Shown here one piece after another: positions 11,282 to 20,222 of a stretch of DNA of 64,000 nucleotides. Below the pieces are notes generated by a model, which worked only from the letters and a program-made list of their open reading frames with translations, had not been told where the DNA came from and ran no database searches. This DNA comes from Eudoraea chungangensis (lineage in GTDB: Bacteria > Bacteroidota > Bacteroidia > Flavobacteriales > Flavobacteriaceae): positions 310,001 to 374,000 of the forward strand of contig NZ_JARDUB010000004.1 in assembly GCF_029360665.1 (NCBI RefSeq). Direction: 5' to 3'. Each line of letters starts with the position of its first letter. The first letter of the stretch is position 1. Both the position numbers and the translations under genes were made by a program.

Positions 11282-12814
11282 TTATTCCCATTCAATGGTT
11301 GCAGGAGGTTTAGAACTGATATCATAAACTACCCTGTTTACACCTGGAACTTTGTTAATTATTTCATTAGAGGTCTTTTGCAAAAACTCGTAAGGCAAGT
11401 TAACCCAATCGGCTGTCATTCCATCGGTACTCTCTACAGCTCTTAAAGCAACGCATTTTTCATATGTCCTTTCATCTCCCATTACCCCTACACTATTTAC
11501 GGGTAAAAGCATGGCTCCGGCCTGCCAAACCTGATCATAAAGTCCCCATTCTTTTAAACCATCAATAAATATGGCATCTACCTCTTGTAAAATTTTTACT
11601 TTCTCCTCCGTAATATCACCTAAAATACGAATTGCCAATCCAGGACCCGGAAATGGATGTCTTCCCAATCTCTCTTCTTCAATCCCCAAGCTAGCTCCAA
11701 CACGTCTCACCTCATCCTTAAACAACATTTTTAGGGGTTCTATTACTTTTAACTTCATAAAATCTGGCAACCCACCTACATTATGATGGCTTTTGATAGT
11801 GGCGGAAGGGCCTCCGGTTGCAGAAACAGACTCAATCACGTCCGGGTATATAGTTCCCTGAGCAAGCCATTTGGCATCTTCAACCTGATGTGCCTCATCA
11901 TCAAAAACTTCAATAAATATGCGTCCTATTGTCTTTCTTTTCTTTTCGGGATCTTCTTCTCCTGCTAATCCATCCAAAAAGCGTGCCGAAGCGTCTACGC
12001 CTTTAACATTTAGTCCCATATGTTGGTACTGATCCAGGACTTCCTGAAATTCATTTTTTCGCAACAGCCCATTATTTACAAAAATACAATGTAGATGATC
12101 CCCAATAGCCTTATGAAGTAGAACAGCTGCAACGGTAGAATCCACCCCACCTGAAAGTCCAAGAATCACCTTCTCTTTCCCAATAGTTTTTTTAATCTCT
12201 GCTATTGTAGTATCCGCGAAGGCATCTGGCGTCCAAGTTTGCTTTAGCCCAGCAATGTGTACCAAAAAGTTCTCCAGCAACTGCTTCCCCTGTTTTGTGT
12301 GATATACCTCTGGGTGGAACTGGATTCCATAAGTAGTTTCTCCTTCTAACTTATATGCCGCATTTTTTACATCGGTGGTACTTGCCAAAAGAACCGCCTT
12401 CTCCGGCAGCTGTTTTATAGTATCGGAATGGCTCATCCATACCTGACTGCTCTCTCTTATTTCATAGAAGAAAGGTTCATCTCCTTTTATACTACTAAGA
12501 CGTGCTCTTCCGTATTCACGGGTATTAGAAGGCGCTACATTACCACCGTAAAAATGGGCCAAATACTGGGCACCATAACATATGGCTAGCAAGGGTATCT
12601 TCCCTTTAATATCCTCTAAATCCGGGTGGGGTGCATCTTCTGCTCTCACAGAATAGGGAGAGCCAGAGAGAATTACCGCCTTATATTCGGAAAGATCTTC
12701 TGGTAAACGATTATACGGTTTAATTTCACAAAAAATATTGAGCTCTCTAACTCGTCTAGCAATGAGTTGTGTGTACTGAGAACCAAAATCTAAAATAAGG
12801 ACGTTGTTTTGCAT
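11282..12814 (-). CDS. guaA: GMP synthase (glutamine-hydrolysing)
   Basis: GuaA converts XMP to GMP using ATP and glutamine. The protein has 510 residues, the normal length. The amidotransferase domain has [12 protein letters not shown] (nucleophile Cys) and [11 protein letters not shown]. The ATP-pyrophosphatase domain has the P-loop [13 protein letters not shown]. The C-terminal dimerisation domain ends in [14 protein letters not shown], a family hallmark. The ATG at 12814 fits the family N-terminus [20 protein letters not shown]; an in-frame TTG lies two codons upstream. It leads a tight minus-strand run with the LysM protein, OsmC and DUF922 genes. Its promoter-like element sits unusually close to the start codon. 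Confidence 0.97.
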   Translation of the reverse strand: MQNNVLILDFGSQYTQLIARRVRELNIFCEIKPYNRLPEDLSEYKAVILSGSPYSVRAEDAPHPDLEDIKGKIPLLAICYGAQYLAHFYGGNVAPSNTREYGRARLSSIKGDEPFFYEIRESSQVWMSHSDTIKQLPEKAVLLASTTDVKNAAYKLEGETTYGIQFHPEVYHTKQGKQLLENFLVHIAGLKQTWTPDAFADTTIAEIKKTIGKEKVILGLSGGVDSTVAAVLLHKAIGDHLHCIFVNNGLLRKNEFQEVLDQYQHMGLNVKGVDASARFLDGLAGEEDPEKKRKTIGRIFIEVFDDEAHQVEDAKWLAQGTIYPDVIESVSATGGPSATIKSHHNVGGLPDFMKLKVIEPLKMLFKDEVRRVGASLGIEEERLGRHPFPGPGLAIRILGDITEEKVKILQEVDAIFIDGLKEWGLYDQVWQAGAMLLPVNSVGVMGDERTYEKCVALRAVESTDGMTADWVNLPYEFLQKTSNEIINKVPGVNRVVYDISSKPPATIEWE

Positions 12815-12817
12815 GGG

Positions 12818-12845
12818 CAAAAATAATAATTCAATACAGTTTCAA
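12818..12845 (-). promoter_or_regulatory. Putative guaA promoter abutting the start codon
   Basis: Read on the minus strand, TTG, exactly 17 bases, then TATTTTTG, a full match to the flavobacterial promoter pattern. Only three bases (CCC) separate the box from the ATG, which implies a leaderless or nearly leaderless guaA transcript if used. Confidence 0.55.
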
Positions 12846-12891
12846 TACAAGTTTTCTCTATATTTATTACATCTTTATTAACCTAGTGTTT

Positions 12892-13617
12892 ATGAAACAT
12901 TTAAATGCCATAATTTTTGGAATTGCTATGATGGTTTCCGCCTATTTTTTAGGAAACGCATATATTGAAAGAGCAAATCCTCCGCAACTCATTTCTATTA
13001 CAGGGCTGGGCTCAGAGAATTTTACTTCCGATTTAATTGTCTGGGAGGGACGTTTTAGTGCTTTTGATAAAAATCTTAAACAGGCTTTCGAAGCTTTAAA
13101 AAAAGACAAAGAGTTAGTTAAAGAGTACTTAACGGAAAAAGGAATTGTAGAAGAAAATATAATTTTTAAAGCCGTTCAAACTACAGAACAACGAGACAAT
13201 CGATACGAAAACGGAAACTTTGTTGGATCGGACTTTAGAGGTTATGCCCTAAATCAAGAAGTCCAAATAGAATCTCGTGAGGTGGAAAAAGTGGAAAGTG
13301 TATCTAGAGAAATAACAGAATTACTCAATAAAGATGTTCAATTCAATTCTTCCCCTCCCAGATACTATTATACCAAATTAGCTGATTTAAAAATAAAAAT
13401 GATCTCAAAAGCTACGGAAGATGCCAGGGTTCGGGCCGAAAATATAGCTTCTAATTCGGGAAGTAAATTGGGAGATCTTCTGTCTGCAAAAATGGGAGTG
13501 TTTCAAATTACCGGACAGAATTCAGATGAGGCGTATAGTTGGGGTGGAGCCTATAATACCTCTTCCAAAAAGAAGACAGCTACCATAACTATGCGTCTAG
13601 AATACAAGGTGAATTAA
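12892..13617 (+). CDS. SIMPL domain-containing protein
   Basis: A 241-residue protein with an N-terminal hydrophobic segment (AIIFGIAMMVSAYFLGNAYI) that is a signal or single anchor, then a SIMPL (DUF541) domain. Supporting motifs are ISITGLGSENFTSDLIVWEG near the start and ATEDARVRAENIASNSGSKLG about 60 residues from the end. Family members are periplasmic or membrane-anchored and have been linked to stress tolerance, but no mechanism is established. The start at ATG 12892 is preferred over a GTG two codons upstream. It is divergent from guaA, with 77 bases between. Confidence 0.85.
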   Translation: MKHLNAIIFGIAMMVSAYFLGNAYIERANPPQLISITGLGSENFTSDLIVWEGRFSAFDKNLKQAFEALKKDKELVKEYLTEKGIVEENIIFKAVQTTEQRDNRYENGNFVGSDFRGYALNQEVQIESREVEKVESVSREITELLNKDVQFNSSPPRYYYTKLADLKIKMISKATEDARVRAENIASNSGSKLGDLLSAKMGVFQITGQNSDEAYSWGGAYNTSSKKKTATITMRLEYKVN

Positions 13618-13810
13618 TAATTCATTCATTTTGTACTGCCATCATACTTACTAAATAAAAAGTTTATATAATTTAATTCAAATATCTGGTTATTAATAGA
13701 TTAAATTAATTCCTACAATTTATTATTTTAATCTATCTGTATTTAATTTACGCTACTCCTTGCTTCTTGTACTAGGGGAACGCCATTGGTTAGAATAATC
13801 CGTTGTAGCT
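13618..13810. other. Non-coding AT-rich gap after the SIMPL gene
   Basis: The gap between the SIMPL gene and the next plus-strand gene spans 13618-13992. Its first part is AT-rich and shows no coding frame, repeat or promoter that I can defend. The terminator-like hairpin at 13817-13850 is listed separately. Confidence 0.5.
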
Positions 13811-13816
13811 AAAAAA

Positions 13817-13850
13817 GAAAAAGCCCTGATGACTCTCACCAGGGCTTTTC
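13817..13850. terminator. Terminator-like hairpin, stronger on the minus strand
   Basis: The arms AAAAGCCCTGATGA and TCACCAGGGCTTTT (13819-13832 with 13836-13849) form a 14-bp stem. Its one A-C mismatch on the plus strand becomes a U-G wobble on the minus strand. The minus-strand RNA is also followed by a longer U tract (TTTTTCTTTTTT). It lies 200 bases after the SIMPL gene, which it may terminate, but no minus-strand gene is upstream of it. Confidence 0.7.
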
Positions 13851-13992
13851 TAATCAAAACCAACCTAAACACATGAATTTATTATAACACAATTTTCAAA
13901 TCAATAATTATCTTTTTCGCAGCAATTTTTATATATAACAATTGAAAAAATAAATACCCTACCTCATTTTTAATTTTTTTATCTTTATTACT

Positions 13993-14553
13993 ATGCAAGT
14001 ATCAGAAAAGACAGACCAACTTTTCGAAGAAGTTGTGCAAGAATTAGATAAAGGAGTTACTGAAAAAGGGCATCCATTCAGAACATTTGTACTGGGCACG
14101 ACGGGTTTGGAGAAAATAGCCAGACAAAGAACGGTTGTATTAAGAGGACTAACCAAGGATTTAGAAATATGTTTTTATACAGACTATAGGTCAAAGAAAG
14201 TGGTCCATATCAAAGAGAATAATAAGGTGGGACTCTTATTCTATCATCCAGAAAAACGACTTCAAATAAAGCTAGAAGGTTTGGCGCGAATTGTTTCTAA
14301 CACTTCTGAGGTATTGGAACGGTGGAATACTATGTCCAAAACTGCAAAAAAGGACTACACTACTACCAAAGCTCCGGGTAGTGAGTTAGGGGATTCAGAA
14401 CCGCTTGAGTTTCTCTCGGAGCGAAATTATTTTTGCGAAGTACAAATAAAACCTTTTAAAATAGAATATTTAAAACTACAAGCTCCCCAACACTTAAGAA
14501 TACGCTTTTCGTCGAGCCATGGGCTTTGGAATGGAGAATTCCTAGTACCCTAG
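13993..14553 (+). CDS. Pyridoxamine 5'-phosphate oxidase-like flavin split-barrel protein
   Basis: A 186-residue protein with the FMN-binding split-barrel pattern of the PNPOx family. Supporting segments are RTFVLGTTGLEKIARQRTVV, CFYTDYRSKKVVHIKENNKV and LLFYHPEKRLQIKLEGLARI. It is shorter than canonical PdxH and lacks an obvious PdxH C-terminal signature, so I call the family and not the vitamin B6 enzyme. The end is also atypical (HLRIRFSSSHGLWNGEFLVP). It converges on the decarboxylase gene, with the stop codons four bases apart. PLP-related neighbours are suggestive, but the opposite strands argue against an operon. Confidence 0.82.
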   Translation: MQVSEKTDQLFEEVVQELDKGVTEKGHPFRTFVLGTTGLEKIARQRTVVLRGLTKDLEICFYTDYRSKKVVHIKENNKVGLLFYHPEKRLQIKLEGLARIVSNTSEVLERWNTMSKTAKKDYTTTKAPGSELGDSEPLEFLSERNYFCEVQIKPFKIEYLKLQAPQHLRIRFSSSHGLWNGEFLVP

Positions 14554-14557
14554 AGCC

Positions 14558-15928
14558 TTATTGCATCGAATCTAAAATTGCAGAAATATCTTCTTCTGTG
14601 GTATGCGGGTTGATAAAACAAAAGCGAGAAACCGTCTCCACTCCTTTTTTACTCTTCCACTTGGTAGGGGTTACAAGGGCAAGTCCTTCTTTATGGTTTT
14701 TATAAGTCCAATTTTTATAGTCCTCCGGATTCCAATTTTTTCGTCTAAAGAGTACACAAGAAAGGCCAGGAGGTCTAACCAATTCCAAATATCTTCTAGA
14801 AGAAATCATTTCTGCCGCTAAAGAAGCGAGTTCTATTCCTCTTTCCACAGCACGCTGGTACTTATCTGTACCATGAGTGGCCAATGAAAACCAAAGTGGC
14901 AGGCCTCGAAGCCTTCTGGTAAGTTGAATTTGATAGTCGGAAGGATTAAATCCTTTTGCACCTGGATCTTTCATTATATCTAAATAGGATCCCTCCTGTT
15001 CATGTGCTTTTTTTGCCAAGTCTGGTTCTTTATAAATAACAGCACCACAGTCGTAAGGAGAAAAAAGCCATTTATGAGGATCTATGGTAATACTATCGGC
15101 CTTTTCCACCCCATTAAACAAATGTCTAACAGAAGGAGCTGCCAAAGCACCTCCACCATAAGCAGCGTCTATATGAAACCATAAATTTTCTGTAGCACAC
15201 AAATCTGCTATCCCTTCTAAATCATCGACTATCCCTGCATTCGTAGTGCCTCCTGTAGCGACAACGGCAAATACTCTTTTTCTTTTTTCTGCAGACATCT
15301 CCTGAAGCGCCTTAGTTAAGGCATCCTTGGTAAGTCTGTCTTCCGTATCTACTAAACATACCTCCGCATCAATTACTTTTGCCATGGCCTTGATGGAAGA
15401 ATGGGCTCCTGAGGAAGTAACCAAACAACCCTTTTTATTCTTGTTTACCTCTTCCCTACGCCAGAATTCTCTTGCCGTTACCATTGCTGATAAATTGGCA
15501 GCGGTTCCGCCACTGGTAAATACTCCGAAAGCACTATTTGGCAATCCAGTTAGTTTAACTAACCATTTCATGGCCTCATTTTCACAAAAGATACCTCCTG
15601 CACCTTCCATCCAGTATGCTCCATGAATACTAGAGGCAGAGGTCACCAAATCGAACATAACAGCCGCTCTAGTAGGTGCAGCCGGAACAAAGGCTAAATG
15701 TCTGGGATGATCTATTGGAACGGTAGCTTTTACCAGTTCGTCCTTGAATAATTGAAAGGCCTTTTCACCACCAATACCTTCAGCAGTAATAGTCTCACCA
15801 ACTATACTTTTTAGTTCCGCTTCAGTCATTGGCTTCCCAAGGTCTGGAGAAACTTTTGTAATGCGATTAACGGCATACTTCATGACATCTAAGGTCATTT
15901 CCACTAGATCAATATCAACTTTGTGCAT
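14558..15928 (-). CDS. PLP-dependent group II decarboxylase
   Basis: A 456-residue fold-type I PLP enzyme of the aromatic-L-amino-acid/glutamate decarboxylase group. The PLP lysine is in TIDPHKWLFSPYDCG. The cofactor-binding Asp is in WFHIDAAYGGGALA, and the phosphate loop resembles FGVFTSGGTAANLSAM. The substrate-side region near the N-terminus reads HPRHLAFVPAAPTRAAVMFD. The product could be a biogenic amine, but the substrate cannot be told from sequence. The start ATG at 15928 is clear. It follows bshC by 37 bases and probably shares its transcript. Confidence 0.9.
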   Translation of the reverse strand: MHKVDIDLVEMTLDVMKYAVNRITKVSPDLGKPMTEAELKSIVGETITAEGIGGEKAFQLFKDELVKATVPIDHPRHLAFVPAAPTRAAVMFDLVTSASSIHGAYWMEGAGGIFCENEAMKWLVKLTGLPNSAFGVFTSGGTAANLSAMVTAREFWRREEVNKNKKGCLVTSSGAHSSIKAMAKVIDAEVCLVDTEDRLTKDALTKALQEMSAEKRKRVFAVVATGGTTNAGIVDDLEGIADLCATENLWFHIDAAYGGGALAAPSVRHLFNGVEKADSITIDPHKWLFSPYDCGAVIYKEPDLAKKAHEQEGSYLDIMKDPGAKGFNPSDYQIQLTRRLRGLPLWFSLATHGTDKYQRAVERGIELASLAAEMISSRRYLELVRPPGLSCVLFRRKNWNPEDYKNWTYKNHKEGLALVTPTKWKSKKGVETVSRFCFINPHTTEEDISAILDSMQ

Positions 15929-15965
15929 TTTATTAAAAGAATTATCTTAATAAAGGTTCTTGGGT

Positions 15966-17567
15966 TTAGAACTCCAAAACGGTGAATTTTTTGGTCAATG
16001 GATTTAATTCTGCTTTAAGAAACGGAACCAAATCTTTACCCATTTCCAAATAGAACTCAGAAAAATTTACAGAGCGTTCTTGAAGAGATTTATTGGGGAA
16101 CAATTCATTTTGTAGTGCACTAATCCTAGTAACCTCATCCTTTAATTTTCTTTTTTGGGCTTTTAATAAACGTTTTTCTAAGTTGTTCATACCCTTTAGC
16201 TGCTTTATTTCCTGGGCTTTTACAGCACCATAAAACGATTTATCAGTACGTTCAGCCAAGAAATACATTGTTTTAAAGTGTTCTTTTAAAAACTCTTTTT
16301 GCTCAGACAAATCGATATCGATATTAGATATTTCTCTTATCCGCTTATTGATAAAACTACTTTGTTTTAAAAATAAATCTTCTATATCAATCCCCAATTT
16401 ATCTAATTTCTTGCGTTGTTTCTTAGAAATCAAAAGGACAGAATTTCGTAACAGTAAACTTGGAAATGGTACCTTAAAAGCATCAAAACAAGATTTTAAT
16501 TCCAACCAATAGGCCAACTCTCCCCCTCCTCCAATATAGCACAGGTTCGGAAGAATTATTTCCTGATATAACGGACGTGTCACTACATTCGGAGAAAATC
16601 TTTCCGGATGCTCTTCAAGAACTTCCAAAAAGTCTTCTTTTGAAAATTCTAAGTCGGTATTATTAACATAAAAGCGATCATCTTTCTCAAGTATGCGTTC
16701 TCGCAGTCCATCTAACAGATAGAAGTAATTTATCTCCCGGGGATTAACCTGAATATTATAAGCGGAAGAAACATCTTCTAAAGCTACGATTGTCTCTTTT
16801 ACACTGTTGAAAGAAGTGTTTTTTAAAAGATCTTCTTTTACATAGGGCACAAGTAATTGCTTCAAAACTGGATCATCGCCATCTACTACTACTAAACCAT
16901 ATTCTCCAAAAAGTGTGTTTGCTAAAAACCTTGTAGCATCTGCTAAGTTTTCATGCTCCAGATAACTCTTTTTAAATAATTGAGCCAGTTCTAAAGCCCT
17001 CCTGCTAGTACCTAATTCCTGGACCAGCGCATTATAAACATCCTTCAGACCTTCGGTAGACAAACGTCCTACCGCCCCAGACACCTCCTTATTCCACTGA
17101 AATTTTTTGCCGTGTAAATTAAAATAATTTATTTCTTCGAAATCATGGTCTTCTGTTGCCATCCAATAGACAGGCACAAAATTATGGTCCGGGTATTCCT
17201 CTTTTAATTTTATACTAAGGTTAATTGTGCTTAGTATTTTGTATAAGAAATACAAAGGTCCAGTAAAAATATTAAGCTGATGTCCGGTTACAATTGTGAA
17301 AGTCTTTTTATCCTCTATCAGGGAAATATTCTTTTTCGTCTTTTCTGAGGTGGCACATTTGGTATACTGCCGGGACAAGGCATCTTTTAAAAGAACTCTT
17401 TTCTCGTCAGAAAAGTGCTGCCCTTTTTCCTTAAGCTGAGATCCAAACCCACTTATACTAGGATAAAAATTATAAAAACTTTGTAAAGACTCCTGCTCGC
17501 TAACATAATCGCAAATCAACGAAGAAAAGTACCCGGTTTTCTTAAAAGGTATACTGGTTATTTCCAT
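15966..17567 (-). CDS. bshC: Bacillithiol biosynthesis cysteine-adding enzyme BshC
   Basis: BshC is thought to ligate cysteine to GlcN-malate in the last step of bacillithiol synthesis. This 533-residue protein has the family start (MEITSIPFKKTGYFSSLICD), the HUP-like core with TIVTGHQLNIFTGPLYFLYK, YWMATEDHDFEEINYFNLHG, and CYIGGGGELAYWLELKSCF. A charged coiled-coil segment at about residues 430-490 (KGMNNLEKRLLKAQKRKLKD) is also typical. Bacillithiol is the main low-molecular-weight thiol in many Bacteroidota. It is probably the first gene of a two-gene unit with the decarboxylase. Confidence 0.95.
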   Translation of the reverse strand: MEITSIPFKKTGYFSSLICDYVSEQESLQSFYNFYPSISGFGSQLKEKGQHFSDEKRVLLKDALSRQYTKCATSEKTKKNISLIEDKKTFTIVTGHQLNIFTGPLYFLYKILSTINLSIKLKEEYPDHNFVPVYWMATEDHDFEEINYFNLHGKKFQWNKEVSGAVGRLSTEGLKDVYNALVQELGTSRRALELAQLFKKSYLEHENLADATRFLANTLFGEYGLVVVDGDDPVLKQLLVPYVKEDLLKNTSFNSVKETIVALEDVSSAYNIQVNPREINYFYLLDGLRERILEKDDRFYVNNTDLEFSKEDFLEVLEEHPERFSPNVVTRPLYQEIILPNLCYIGGGGELAYWLELKSCFDAFKVPFPSLLLRNSVLLISKKQRKKLDKLGIDIEDLFLKQSSFINKRIREISNIDIDLSEQKEFLKEHFKTMYFLAERTDKSFYGAVKAQEIKQLKGMNNLEKRLLKAQKRKLKDEVTRISALQNELFPNKSLQERSVNFSEFYLEMGKDLVPFLKAELNPLTKKFTVLEF

Positions 17568-17586
17568 AGATCTATTTAAATCCGAT

Positions 17587-17594
17587 CAAAGATA
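17587..17594 (-). promoter_or_regulatory. Candidate -7 element of bshC
   Basis: TATCTTTG on the minus strand matches TAnnTTTG, 19 bases before the bshC ATG. No TTG box is found at the expected spacing, so the call is tentative. Confidence 0.35.
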
Positions 17595-17763
17595 ATGGTA
17601 TCGAAATTTTCTGTTCCTAAAAATACGTTAAGATGTTTAAGGGTTGCTAAAGTCTTATATTTATTTATCATCACTTTTATCCAGAATTAGGGGAGAGTGG
17701 TCGAAGGTCGACTTCAATTTATCAAAATATCCTTAGATTTAAAGCTTCAACTAAAATGTGTTT

Positions 17764-20220
17764 ATGTATAAAATTACTTTCGCGGCAATAAGTCTAGTTT
17801 TTTGTCTTCGTTTAAACTCACAAGAGCTTCAGTCCCCGTCGGCCTTTTTGGGTTATGAGTTGGGAACAAGATTCACTCCGCATCATAGGGTTGTTGATTA
17901 TTATGAGTATTTAGCCAAAACCGCTAAAGATCGTATGCATTTAATGGAATATGGCAAAACATATGAATACCGACCTCTATACCTTGCCTTTATTTCCTCC
18001 TCCTCTAATATGAAGAACTTAGAAGAGATTAGAAAAACTCATATTGCGAATACCGAAGGAAAGGAAGAGTCTACAAAAGCCATTGTATGGATGAGTTACA
18101 ATGTACATGGCAACGAGAGCGTAAGTACAGAAGCCTCAATGCAAACCATTTTTGATTTGCTAACCTCGAAGTCGAACTACTTGGAAAATACTGTAGTGAT
18201 AATGGATCCTTGTATAAATCCAGATGGGCGAGAACGCTATGTAAATTGGTACAATCAACACAAAAACACTCCTTTTGAAACGGATCCAAATAGTAAAGAG
18301 CATCATGAAGGATGGTGGAGCGGCAGAAGCAATCACTATATGTTTGATTTAAACAGGGATTGGGCCTGGTTAACACAGAAAGAAAGCCAACAGAGACTAC
18401 CCCATTACCAAAAATGGTTGCCACATATCCATGTTGACTTCCATGAACAAGGAGTAGATTCCCCCTATTACTTTGCTCCGGCAGCAGAGCCTTTTCATGA
18501 GGTCATCACTGATTTTCAAAGAGAGTTTCAAATAACTATAGGTAAAAATCACGCGAAGTATTTTGATGCCAAAGGGTGGTTTTATTTTACTAAGGAACGT
18601 TTCGATTTATTCTATCCTAGTTATGGTGATACCTATCCAATGTATAGTGGAGGCATCGGAATGACCTATGAACAAGGTGGAAGCGGAAGAGCAGGTTTGG
18701 GAGTCCTTACTAGTAATGGCGATACATTGACTTTAAAAGACAGAATTGCGCACCATTACACCACGGGTATGTCTACAGTTGAAGTTGCATCTAATAACAT
18801 AGCCACCTTAAACTCTGAAATACGGAAGTTCTATATGCCTAAAAACTTCCAATACAATTCTTATGTATTGAGCGGCAACAAGGATCAGATAAGAAAACTT
18901 ACTTCCTTAATTAAAAAACATCAGATCGAATATTCCCATAGCAGACAAACAACGGCCAAAGGATTCAATTATAGCACGGGAAAGACTGGTAATCATAAGG
19001 TAGAAGAGAATAGTATCGTCATAAATACCCGTCAGAAAAAAAGTACTTTAGTAAAGGTATTATTTGAACCTAATGCTGTTTTATCCGATTCCCTGACTTA
19101 CGATATCACCGCATGGTCACTACCATACGCTTATGGGTTAAATGCTATTGCAACCAATGCAATCCTGGAAGGGGACGAATCTGGTCCTGTAGAAACAGAG
19201 AGTTCTTCTCTTAATACTAATGCTTATGCCTATGTCACCGATTGGAATGGGATGGACGATGCAAGATTTTTGACCGAACTTATGCAAAACAAATTTAGGG
19301 TCCGTTCTGCCAGACAAAAATTTGTACTTCAAGGAAAGAGCTATAATCCCGGCACTCTGATTATTACCAAAGGGGATAATGAACATATATCAGATCTAGG
19401 CCTCGCCTTAAACCAACTTGCGAAAAAACATTTTAAAAATTTAGAGGCCGTGGCAACTGGCTTTGTCGACAGTGGCAAAGATTTTGGTTCTGAATACGTG
19501 AAACTCTTAACGGCTCCAAAAATTGCTATCCTTGGTGGAGAACCTACAAGCACCTTAAGATTTGGTGAAATCTGGCATTTCTTGGAGCAGGACCTGAAAT
19601 ATCCAATGACGGTTCTGGATAGCGACTATTTTTCCGAAGTAAATTTAGAAACCTATGATATTCTTATTTTACCTGACGGAGACAGTTACGGCAATTTTCT
19701 TGATAGTACTACTCAAAAGAAAATAGATCGATGGGTTAAACTTGGCGGTAAATTGTTAGCTATGGGATCGTCTCTGGAAACCTTAGCAGAAGAAGACTGG
19801 ATTGCCTTGTGTACTAAAACAAAGGTGAAAGATAGCACTTCCATAATACCAGAGACTTACAGAAACATTGCCAGAGAAGAAATGAAAGATGAAATTACCG
19901 GGGCCATCTTTAAAGTATTAATTGATAATACACATCCCATGGCTTTCGGGTATGACAACTTATATTTTACCTTAAAAGAAGGAAATAGCGCTTATGAGTT
20001 TTTGGATGAAGGTACAGTTGCTTACATAGCAGACCAGAATAAACCTGTGTCGGGTTTTGCCGGCAGTAATGCTCAAAGAGAAATGGCTAATACGCTGATT
20101 TATGGGGTTCAAGAAAGAGGTGATGGTGCTATCATATATATGGTAGACAACCCTCTTTTCAGGGGATTCTGGGAAAACGGTAAACTCTTCTTTGTAAATT
20201 CTTTGTTTATGCTAGAATAA
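17764..20220 (+). CDS. Exported M14-family zinc carboxypeptidase-like protein
   Basis: An 818-residue exported peptidase with a signal peptide (MYKITFAAISLVFCLRLNS then QE). The M14 catalytic core is in the first half. YNVHGNESVSTEASM gives the first zinc ligands (His, Glu), HIHVDFHEQGVDSPYYFAPA gives the later His, and GMTYEQGGSGRAG is the probable catalytic Glu region. The second half contains a glutamine-amidotransferase-like fold region (KIAILGGEPTSTLRFGEI, DILILPDGDSYG), a layout common in large Bacteroidota M14 proteins. It should cleave peptides in the periplasm or outside the cell. The start at ATG 17764 is preferred over GTG 17758. It converges on the DUF3667 gene with two bases between stops. 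Confidence 0.93.
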   Translation: MYKITFAAISLVFCLRLNSQELQSPSAFLGYELGTRFTPHHRVVDYYEYLAKTAKDRMHLMEYGKTYEYRPLYLAFISSSSNMKNLEEIRKTHIANTEGKEESTKAIVWMSYNVHGNESVSTEASMQTIFDLLTSKSNYLENTVVIMDPCINPDGRERYVNWYNQHKNTPFETDPNSKEHHEGWWSGRSNHYMFDLNRDWAWLTQKESQQRLPHYQKWLPHIHVDFHEQGVDSPYYFAPAAEPFHEVITDFQREFQITIGKNHAKYFDAKGWFYFTKERFDLFYPSYGDTYPMYSGGIGMTYEQGGSGRAGLGVLTSNGDTLTLKDRIAHHYTTGMSTVEVASNNIATLNSEIRKFYMPKNFQYNSYVLSGNKDQIRKLTSLIKKHQIEYSHSRQTTAKGFNYSTGKTGNHKVEENSIVINTRQKKSTLVKVLFEPNAVLSDSLTYDITAWSLPYAYGLNAIATNAILEGDESGPVETESSSLNTNAYAYVTDWNGMDDARFLTELMQNKFRVRSARQKFVLQGKSYNPGTLIITKGDNEHISDLGLALNQLAKKHFKNLEAVATGFVDSGKDFGSEYVKLLTAPKIAILGGEPTSTLRFGEIWHFLEQDLKYPMTVLDSDYFSEVNLETYDILILPDGDSYGNFLDSTTQKKIDRWVKLGGKLLAMGSSLETLAEEDWIALCTKTKVKDSTSIIPETYRNIAREEMKDEITGAIFKVLIDNTHPMAFGYDNLYFTLKEGNSAYEFLDEGTVAYIADQNKPVSGFAGSNAQREMANTLIYGVQERGDGAIIYMVDNPLFRGFWENGKLFFVNSLFMLE

Positions 20221-20222
20221 GT

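Noticed and set aside
13959-14156. 65-residue minus-strand frame that could feed the 13817-13850 hairpin
   Set aside because: It is antisense to the flavin split-barrel gene and ends before the hairpin without a start signal. A non-coding RNA is the more plausible source, if any.
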